DNA from: Bacillota bacterium
Lineage (GTDB): Bacteria; Bacillota; Clostridia; Peptostreptococcales; Natronincolaceae
Direction of reading: 5' to 3'
NCBI GenBank assembly: GCA_023387935.1
Contig: JAEWHG010000171.1
Location: 1 to 11,720, forward strand
DNA: 11,720 bases
The notes below the pieces were generated by a model. It did no database searches. It worked only from the letters and a program-made list of their open reading frames with translations, and had not been told where the DNA came from. A program made the translations under genes and the position numbers. This document shows positions 5,928 to 11,720 of this stretch, in pieces; within the stretch, counting starts at the first letter, position 1; the number at the start of each line of letters is the position of its first letter.

Positions 5928-7400
5928 TTGAATGTTTTACTTGATAAGTTTAAAGATGTTATAATGTCGGTCCTGCCAATTACCATAATTGTATTAATAC
6001 TTAATTTTACGGTAGCTCCTATTGGAACAGAGCTGATTGGTAGGTTTATAGTAGGAGCAATATTTATAATAATCGGCCTTGCCATATTTTTATTTGGGGC
6101 TGATTTAGGAATACAGCCTATAGGAAATCTTATGGGGTCATCCATTGCAAAAAAGAAAAAATTAGGAGTCATAGTAGTCTTTGGATTTATACTTGGATTC
6201 TTTGTAAATATCGCTGAACCTGATTTGCAAGTATTGGCAAGGCAAGTAAGTCAGGTAACATCTGGAGCTATATCTCAAATCAGTCTTTTAGTTGTGGTTT
6301 CAATAGGAATAGGTTTGATGGTGGTAGTAGGTTTACTAAGGATCGTATTTAAAATCTCTCTTAATAAACTGCTAACTATTTTATACGGAATCATATTTTT
6401 ATTGGTTGCATTAGCACCTCCATCATTTTTAGGCATAGCCTTTGATTCTGGAGGAGCAACAACAGGATCCATGACCGTACCATTTATTTTAGCACTAGGA
6501 TTAGGGGTTGCATCAATGCAGGGTGGGAAGGAATCTGAGGAAGATAGTTTTGGGTTGGTAGGTATCGCATCTACAGGTCCCATGATCGCTGTTCTTATAA
6601 TGAGCTTGTTATCTGGAATAGAAACATTAACAGGAAGTCTGCCGTACCATGAAGTTGAGTCTGGAAGTATATTACTTTTATTTTTGAAGGAAATACCTGT
6701 TTTATTAGTTGAAGTAACATTAGCATTACTCCCTTTCTTAGTATTATTTCTTATATTTCAAGTTTTTTTCATTAAACTACCCAAGAAACAATTTGCTAGA
6801 ATATTAAAAGGTTTACTTTACACATATATAGGCTTTGTATTATTCCTTACTGGAGTTAATGCAGGATTTATGGAGGCTGGAAGTGCTATAGGTCATGTTC
6901 TTGCATCTCTTGAAAATAATTGGATCGTCATACCTATAGGTTTTATCCTTGGATTTGTAGTCATACTTGCAGAACCTGCAGTTTATGTTTTAAATGAGCA
7001 AATTGAGGATGTTACAAGTGGACATATTAAGAAAAAAGTTATATTATATACATTAGCCATAGGAGTTGCAATTGCTGTAACCCTTTCTATGATAAGGATA
7101 CTTGTACCGAGTATAAGATTGTGGCATTTTCTTGTACCAGGATATTTCTTGGCAATAGTTTTGTCATATTTCACACCTAATCTATTTGTTGGTATTGCCT
7201 TCGATTCAGGTGGAGTAGCTTCTGGACCAATGACAGCTACTTTTATATTAGCCTTTGCTCAAGGTGTAGCACAGGCTATAGAGGGAGCTGATGTACTGCT
7301 AGACGCCTTTGGCGTAATTGCATTAGTAGCCTTAACCCCTTTAATTGCAATACAAATATTAGGGTTAATATATGAACGTAAAGCTGTTGAAAAGGAGTGA
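5928..7400 (+). CDS. DUF1538 membrane protein with two tandem DUF1538 domains
   Basis: This 490-residue integral membrane protein is built from two homologous halves, about residues 15-235 and 265-480. Each half has a GFILGF...AEP helix entry (Glu98 and Glu349) followed by a VTSG turn, and later a GIAFDSGG motif (Asp173 and Asp426) with a following MT-x-FILA helix. The matched spacing of about 252 residues shows an internal duplication. The acidic residues in the membrane motifs are good candidates for ion binding. DUF1538 proteins UmpA and UmpB from a halophilic Halomonas have been reported as a two-component Na+(Li+,K+)/H+ antiporter; here both units are fused in one chain, so cation/proton antiport is a reasonable but unproven function. 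The start is TTG 5928, because the frame is closed by TGA at 5919 and the first in-frame ATG (5964) has no ribosome binding site; AAGGGTG (5911-5917) is a weak one. The PII-like gene follows after 5 bases. Confidence 0.92.
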   Translation: MNVLLDKFKDVIMSVLPITIIVLILNFTVAPIGTELIGRFIVGAIFIIIGLAIFLFGADLGIQPIGNLMGSSIAKKKKLGVIVVFGFILGFFVNIAEPDLQVLARQVSQVTSGAISQISLLVVVSIGIGLMVVVGLLRIVFKISLNKLLTILYGIIFLLVALAPPSFLGIAFDSGGATTGSMTVPFILALGLGVASMQGGKESEEDSFGLVGIASTGPMIAVLIMSLLSGIETLTGSLPYHEVESGSILLLFLKEIPVLLVEVTLALLPFLVLFLIFQVFFIKLPKKQFARILKGLLYTYIGFVLFLTGVNAGFMEAGSAIGHVLASLENNWIVIPIGFILGFVVILAEPAVYVLNEQIEDVTSGHIKKKVILYTLAIGVAIAVTLSMIRILVPSIRLWHFLVPGYFLAIVLSYFTPNLFVGIAFDSGGVASGPMTATFILAFAQGVAQAIEGADVLLDAFGVIALVALTPLIAIQILGLIYERKAVEKE

Positions 7401-7405
7401 TTTAG

Positions 7406-8095
7406 GTGCAACTAGATATAATTAATAAAGAGTATACTCTATCCTTTGCTGTTGTTAATTCGGGAACCGGAAGTAAGATCCTAAGGGAAGCAAAGAAAAT
7501 TGGAGTAACTGGAGGAACTATTTTTCTAGGAAGAGGTACTGTTAAAAATCATATTTTAGAGTTATTAGGACTTTATGAGATAAAAAAGGAAATCGTATTA
7601 ATGGCTTCAGAAAGTAATATGGAAGAGCAGCTTCATGAAGACTTAACTAAGAAATTTCATATGAATAAACCAAATCATGGAATCATTTTTTCTATAGATT
7701 TAAAAAAGGTTGTAGGCTTTAGGGGATGTAGTACATCTGCAAGAGATTCAAGGAGAGGAGGTAAGAATGGCATGGAATATGAGGTTGTTTTTACTATAGT
7801 AGATAGGGGACTTGGAGAAGATGTTGTAGATGCTGCTAATGCTGCAGGTGCAAGAGGTGCAACTATTATTAATGCTAGAGGATCAGGAATACATGAGAAG
7901 GATATGTTTTTTTCCATGGCTATTGAGCCTGAAAAGGAAATTGTTATGATAATAATTAAAAAAGAAAAATCAGATGCTATAATTGAATCTATAAAAGAAT
8001 CTATGAAAATAGATGAACCAGGTAAAGGGATCATGTTTGTTTTAGATGTTAATAGAACGTCGGGATTATTTAGAGAAGATGACTCTAGTAAATAA
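7406..8095 (+). CDS. Tandem PII-like regulatory protein
   Basis: This 229-residue soluble protein contains two PII-like (GlnB/CutA-type ferredoxin fold) domains, about residues 10-106 and 124-222, joined by a linker with CSTSARDSRRGGKNG. Aligned features are the first strand (LSFAVVNSG / VVFTIVDRG), the helix and turn (KKIGVTGGTIFLGRG / NAAGARGATIINARG), the T-loop-bearing segment ending KKEIVLM / EKEIVMI, and the C-terminal PNHGIIFSIDL / PGKGIMFVLDV strand, which matches the B-loop region of PII proteins. PII proteins bind adenine nucleotides and 2-oxoglutarate between subunits of a trimer and control membrane transporters or enzymes. Here the partner is almost certainly the DUF1538 protein, whose stop is 5 bases upstream and overlaps the GTG gene's ribosome binding site AAAGGAGTGA (7391-7400). 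The canonical uridylylation motif around Tyr51 is not evident. The ligand is unknown. The PII-like fold is called from motif pattern. Confidence 0.86.
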   Translation: MQLDIINKEYTLSFAVVNSGTGSKILREAKKIGVTGGTIFLGRGTVKNHILELLGLYEIKKEIVLMASESNMEEQLHEDLTKKFHMNKPNHGIIFSIDLKKVVGFRGCSTSARDSRRGGKNGMEYEVVFTIVDRGLGEDVVDAANAAGARGATIINARGSGIHEKDMFFSMAIEPEKEIVMIIIKKEKSDAIIESIKESMKIDEPGKGIMFVLDVNRTSGLFREDDSSK

Positions 8096-8123
8096 TTGAT
8101 GAAAGAGCATCATAATATATAGA

Positions 8124-8166
8124 TAAAAGCAACTTTTAAATGTGGAACTTAAAGGTTGCTTTTATT
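8124..8166 (+). terminator. Terminator of the DUF1538/PII operon
   Basis: TAAAAGCAAC (8124-8133) pairs with GTTGCTTTTA (8155-8164), extended inward by a G-U pair and a TTTAA/TTAAA stem, around a loop of about 9 bases. The stem itself ends in a T-run; the T tract beyond it is short. It starts 28 bases after the stop codon. Confidence 0.75.
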
Positions 8167-8271
8167 GTGATTATTAGATATAAGACTGCTAATAGAAGCG
8201 AAAATCTTATTTACATAGAATAAAGATAATTATATATAAAAATGCTGGATATATTCAATAAGCTGAAGGAA

Positions 8272-8300
8272 TTGATGGATATTACGTAGAAGTATATAAA
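8272..8300 (+). promoter_or_regulatory. Possible promoter of pepF
   Basis: TTGATG (8272-8277) and TATAAA (8295-8300) are 17 bases apart, between the upstream terminator and the peptidase gene. Directly downstream, AATATT-TCG-AATATT (8304-8318) is a 6-bp inverted repeat near the expected transcription start. In so AT-rich a region both may be coincidental. Confidence 0.4.
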
Positions 8301-8360
8301 ATCAATATTTCGAATATTTAGATATAAGGAGCATAGCAAATAAAATAAGGGGGACTTAGT

Positions 8361-10178
8361 ATGGGAAAAGTATTTAGAAAAAGAAGTGATGTAGATAAAT
8401 TAATAACCTGGGACTTATCTGCAATATATAAAACAGAAGAGGAATATAATTTAGCTATAAAAGAAGCTGAGAAGCTTGCAGGTGAAATTGAAAAAAATTA
8501 TAAAAACAAACTAAATTCCGCAGGTGTCATTAATGAATGTTTAGATAAATTGAGAGAAACAACTCAATTAATACATCTTACATCTGTATATGCTCATCTT
8601 GCAGTTTCTGTTGATCAGACAAATACGGAAAATCAAGCAAGAAATATGCAGCTTAAGAATATATTATCAAACTTAGAAAGCGGATTAAGCTTTGTAAGAA
8701 GTGAGATTATAGAGGCAGATAAAGAGATTATAGAAAAAGCAATAATAGGGTCTAAGGAAAATTCGAACTATTTAAAAGAAATTAAAAGATCAAAAGAGCA
8801 TGCACTTCATCCAGAGGTAGAGAGAGTTTTATCTGCCTTATCTGAAACATTAAATTCCCCTTATACTATTTATAATAGAGCAAAGTTAGCCGATATGGAT
8901 TTTGGAACTTTTAGTGTAGATGCAAAAGAATATCCTCTTAGTTTTGTACTCTTTGAAAATGAATGGGAATATGAAAATGATACTAAAATTAGAAGAACTG
9001 CATTTGAGTCCTTTTCACTAAAATTAAAAGAGTATGAGCATACCATAGCATTAGCTTATCAAACTCAAGTACAAAAAGAAAAAATATTAGCCACACTTAG
9101 AGGATTTGACTCTGTTATAGATAGTCTATTATTTAATCAAAAGGTAGATCGAGATTTATATGATAGACAAATCGATATCATAATAGAAAAGCTAGCGCCA
9201 CATATGAGAAAGTATGCAAAGCTTCTTCAAAAGGTTCATAAATTAGAGGATATGACATTTGCAGATTTAAAACTAGTAGTGGACCCCGAGTATGAACCGA
9301 ATATATCCGTAGAGGAATCTAAAAAGTATATGAATGAAGCGCTAGCAATTTTAGGTGAAGATTATTTGCATATGATTGAAAGAGCTTACGATGAAAGATG
9401 GATTGATTTTGTTCAAAATAAAGGGAAGTCAACAGGTGCATTTTGTTCGAGTCCTTATGGGGCTCATCCATTTATATTAATATCCTGGACGGATAAGATG
9501 AGGGAAGTATTTGTATTAGCTCATGAGTTGGGGCATGCTGGACATTTTTATTTAGCACAAAAAAATCAAAATATATTCGATACTAGACCATCAACATATT
9601 TTATAGAAGCTCCATCTACTATGAATGAAATGCTTATGGCAAACTATCTCATGAAGACAAATGATGATCCTAGATTTAAAAGATGGGTTTTATCTTCAAT
9701 GATAAGCCGCACCTATTATCATAACTTTGTAACACATCTATTAGAAGCAGCTTATCAAAGAGAAGTATATAAAATAATAGACGATGGTGGAAGTGTTCAA
9801 GCTTCCACACTAAGTGCTATTAAGAAAGATGTGCTTGAAAAATTTTGGGGGGATACGATTAAAATTAATGAAGGAGCAGAGCTTACCTGGATGAGACAGC
9901 CACACTATTATATGGGGTTATATCCGTATACATATAGTGCAGGACTTACGATAGCCACAGAGGTAAGTAAAAGAGTTTTAGAAGAAGGTCAGCCTGCTAT
10001 AGATGATTGGAGAGAAGTTTTAAAGGCGGGTGGAACTAAAAAACCAGTGGAGCTTGCTAAAATGGCAGGTGTAGATATAACAACAGATAAACCATTGCTT
10101 GATACAATAGATCACATAGGAAATATAATTGATGAAATAATAGAGCTTACAGAAGAACTGGGAGAAGTTGGTTTTTAA
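8361..10178 (+). CDS. pepF: Oligoendopeptidase F (M3 family zinc metallopeptidase)
   Basis: This 605-residue protein has the usual length for oligoendopeptidase F, a cytoplasmic zinc peptidase that cuts short peptides of roughly 7-17 residues. The zinc site is VFVLAHELGHAGHFY, with zinc ligands His388 and His392 and catalytic Glu389; the third ligand is Glu416 in YFIEAPSTMNEML. The C-terminal catalytic segment WMRQPHYYMGLYPYTYSAGL contains the conserved His and Tyr residues that stabilise the transition state in M3 enzymes. The N-terminal region (about 1-200) is the helical PepF-specific lobe, opening with the usual TWDLSAIYKTEEEY. No signal peptide is seen, so the enzyme is intracellular. 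GGGGG (8349-8353) places the ATG at 8361. It stands alone between two terminators, and a housekeeping role in peptide turnover is likely. Confidence 0.96.
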   Translation: MGKVFRKRSDVDKLITWDLSAIYKTEEEYNLAIKEAEKLAGEIEKNYKNKLNSAGVINECLDKLRETTQLIHLTSVYAHLAVSVDQTNTENQARNMQLKNILSNLESGLSFVRSEIIEADKEIIEKAIIGSKENSNYLKEIKRSKEHALHPEVERVLSALSETLNSPYTIYNRAKLADMDFGTFSVDAKEYPLSFVLFENEWEYENDTKIRRTAFESFSLKLKEYEHTIALAYQTQVQKEKILATLRGFDSVIDSLLFNQKVDRDLYDRQIDIIIEKLAPHMRKYAKLLQKVHKLEDMTFADLKLVVDPEYEPNISVEESKKYMNEALAILGEDYLHMIERAYDERWIDFVQNKGKSTGAFCSSPYGAHPFILISWTDKMREVFVLAHELGHAGHFYLAQKNQNIFDTRPSTYFIEAPSTMNEMLMANYLMKTNDDPRFKRWVLSSMISRTYYHNFVTHLLEAAYQREVYKIIDDGGSVQASTLSAIKKDVLEKFWGDTIKINEGAELTWMRQPHYYMGLYPYTYSAGLTIATEVSKRVLEEGQPAIDDWREVLKAGGTKKPVELAKMAGVDITTDKPLLDTIDHIGNIIDEIIELTEELGEVGF

Positions 10179-10209
10179 AGTTAGTTGTATTAATATTTGA
10201 TTTATTATG

Positions 10210-10239
10210 AATCCCTAAATCATATTTGGGGATTTTTTT
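10210..10239 (+). terminator. Rho-independent terminator of pepF
   Basis: AATCCCTAAAT (10210-10220) pairs with ATTTGGGGATT (10224-10234) with one G-U pair and a 3-base loop CAT, followed by a run of seven T (10233-10239). It lies 31 bases after the pepF stop. Confidence 0.9.
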
Positions 10240-10278
10240 ATATTTAATAATATATAGGATCGTATAAAGTTCCGACTT

Positions 10279-10405
10279 TTAATTAGGTACATAAGATATG
10301 GTGTATTATAGGCGCGGGTACTCCTACTAAGTAGCAGTAGTTATGTACAGAGCATATTATGTAAAAAAAGATTAAGTTAAGTATAAAAATTCTCATCCTA
10401 ATTAA
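10279..10405 (+). ncRNA. Candidate structured leader RNA of the ATP-grasp gene
   Basis: Three nested pairings fold this intergenic stretch. The outer stem is a perfect 9 bp, TTAATTAGG (10279-10287) with CCTAATTAA (10397-10405). Stacked directly on it is a 7-8 bp stem GTACATAA (10287-10294) with TTATGTAC (10341-10348). Inside that is a hairpin TACT-C-CTAC-TAA-GTAG-C-AGTA (10319-10339) with a single C-C mismatch and a 3-base loop. Around the hairpin is the only GC-rich patch in the region (GGCGCGGG, 10311-10318). The outer stem closes 4 bases before the GGAGAGGAGG ribosome binding site (10410-10419), a place where folding could gate translation. It fits no riboswitch class I recognise. Alternatively the terminal repeats could mark a small non-coding mobile element. 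The pairings are seen directly; the function is inferred. Confidence 0.45.
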
Positions 10406-10431
10406 CCAAGGAGAGGAGGCTGGAATTTAAA

Positions 10432-11720
10432 ATGACTGAAATTAAAGGCAAAAGACTATTGATACTTGGAAGTTCAAGATTATGTTGTGAGATCGTCAGA
10501 AAAGCCAAGAAAATGGGAGCTTATGTAGTAGTTACAGATCGGTATCCTATAGAAGAAGCCCCCGCAAAGCAAATTGCAGATAAGTCCTATGATGTGAGCA
10601 CCACAGACATTGATGCTATGGAAAAACTAATATATGATGAAGGGATTGATGGTGTATTAACAGGGTTTACAGATTCAACACTCCCATATTATGCAGAAAT
10701 ATGCAGTCGAGTGAACTTGCCATGTTATGGCACTTTAGAGCAGTTTAACTTGTTTATAAATAAAAAGAAATATAAAAATTTATGTAAGTTATTTAATGTA
10801 CCAGTAGTTGAGGAATATGATATAAACAATAATAGCAATGACTCTGATTATGAATGCATCAAATATCCAGTTCTTGTAAAACCAGTAGATAGTAGTGCAG
10901 CACGTGGAATAAGCATATGTAACAATAAAGAAGAATTGAAAGAGGCATACAATCATGCTATGAAATTTTCACAAAGCAAAGATATTATTGTAGAGCGATA
11001 TATAAAGGGTAAAGAAGTTACTATTTTTTGGCTGTTTAATGATGGAGAAATAAGGTGTACCTCTATTGGTAACCGGCATATAAAACACAACCAGGAAGGT
11101 GTAATTGCACTTCCTGTTGGCTATACATTTCCATCAATATTTATTAACAAATACCAAGAAGAAATGATCAATAATGCAACGAATATGTTTCGTTCTGTGG
11201 GAATAAAAAATGGAATGATGTTTATGCAATGTTTAGTAGAAAACGATGAATGTATTATATATGATATCGGTTATAGATTGACTGGATCCCTTGAATATAT
11301 CCTATTGGAGGATTTGTGTGGATATAATCCACTGGAAATGATGATACAATTTGCTTTATCTGGAAAAATGTATAAACAAAAGCCATATATTAATCCACTC
11401 CATAGCAGATATGGATTCAATATTACATTCTTAGTAAAGCCAGGAATCATAGGTGAAATTCATGGACTTGACAAGGTGCGTAGTATTCATGGAGTTTTGG
11501 ATGCAGTTGAGGCCCATGTTGAAGGAGATGAAATTCCTGTAAGTTCAAAAGGTACCTTGGATCAAGTTGTTTTAAGGGTATTTGGAACTGCAGATACAAA
11601 AGATGAATTGGTTAGAATTATGAATGAAGTACACAGCATATTTAGGGTGTATGATTCAGATGGAAATAATATGCTTTTAGATGTGCTAGATACTAACGAA
11701 GTGAAAGCGGTGATGATATG
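10432..11720 (+). CDS. ATP-grasp domain protein (3' end outside the window)
   Basis: An open frame from ATG 10432 runs off the window after 429 codons. It opens with a Rossmann-like pre-ATP-grasp domain (RLLILGSSRLCCEIVRKAKK, TDRYP), as in PurK and carbamoyl-phosphate synthase-like enzymes. The ATP-grasp core follows: KYPVLVKPVDSSAARGISI (144-162) holds the nucleotide-binding lysine and glycine-rich loop, IVERYIKGKEVTIF (186-199) the adenine-binding segment, and the CIIYDIGYRLTGS segment (274-286) lies where metal-binding residues are expected. Such enzymes activate a carboxylate with ATP and join it to an amine or thiol; the substrate cannot be told. The C-terminal RVFGTADTKDELVRIMNEVH segment suggests only a few residues are missing. 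GGAGAGGAGG (10410-10419) is the ribosome binding site. Seven of 16 arginines use CGN codons, against 2 of 25 in pepF, hinting at a different origin. Similar proteins occur in surface-polysaccharide and peptide-product clusters, so the region to the right may be such a cluster. Confidence 0.88.
   Translation, partial: MTEIKGKRLLILGSSRLCCEIVRKAKKMGAYVVVTDRYPIEEAPAKQIADKSYDVSTTDIDAMEKLIYDEGIDGVLTGFTDSTLPYYAEICSRVNLPCYGTLEQFNLFINKKKYKNLCKLFNVPVVEEYDINNNSNDSDYECIKYPVLVKPVDSSAARGISICNNKEELKEAYNHAMKFSQSKDIIVERYIKGKEVTIFWLFNDGEIRCTSIGNRHIKHNQEGVIALPVGYTFPSIFINKYQEEMINNATNMFRSVGIKNGMMFMQCLVENDECIIYDIGYRLTGSLEYILLEDLCGYNPLEMMIQFALSGKMYKQKPYINPLHSRYGFNITFLVKPGIIGEIHGLDKVRSIHGVLDAVEAHVEGDEIPVSSKGTLDQVVLRVFGTADTKDELVRIMNEVHSIFRVYDSDGNNMLLDVLDTNEVKAVMI

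Noticed and set aside
5846..6172. Minus-strand frame opposite the start of the DUF1538 gene
   Set aside because: It is a shadow of the strongly supported plus-strand membrane protein and shows no start signal or domain.
1..11720. CRISPR arrays, tRNA or rRNA genes, insertion sequences
   Set aside because: No regularly spaced repeats, no tRNA-like cloverleaf, no rRNA sequence and no transposase frame were seen on either strand.

Overview
The window comes from a low-GC, AT-rich Gram-positive genome, most likely an anaerobic member of the Clostridia. The clues are strong GGAGG-type ribosome binding sites, near-exclusive AGA arginine codons in most genes, short intergenic hairpin terminators, and a thioredoxin reductase-like protein without an NADPH site of the kind known from clostridia. 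Genus cannot be fixed from the sequence.

Layout. 1-1258: the end of a pseudouridine kinase gene (psuK) overlapping a complete psuG, a pseudouridine salvage/degradation operon. 1282-2742: a promoter with a leader, then thioredoxin and a reductase-like flavoprotein that looks like the ferredoxin-dependent (FFTR) type, ended by a hairpin terminator. 3000-3812: a ZupT-type ZIP metal transporter. 3871-3917: a long bidirectional terminator separating it from the convergent gene 3976-5487 (minus strand), an NCS2/AzgA-like permease. 5488-5811: an AT-rich divergent control region. 5812-8095: a tightly packed three-gene unit made of a 32-residue small ORF, a membrane protein with two DUF1538 repeats, and a protein with two PII-like domains, closed by a terminator. 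8361-10178: an oligoendopeptidase F, followed by a terminator. 10279-10405: a nested inverted-repeat structure that may be a folded RNA leader. 10432-11720: an ATP-grasp protein running off the window.

How the genes work together. PsuK phosphorylates pseudouridine and PsuG splits the product to uracil and ribose 5-phosphate. The thioredoxin/FFTR pair would let an anaerobe feed ferredoxin electrons directly into thiol reduction. The DUF1538/PII-like pair reads as a transporter (DUF1538 proteins have been linked to monovalent cation/proton antiport) with a dedicated PII-type regulator. Both partners are internally duplicated, which is the most distinctive system in the window. The permease, peptidase and ATP-grasp genes appear to be independent transcription units.
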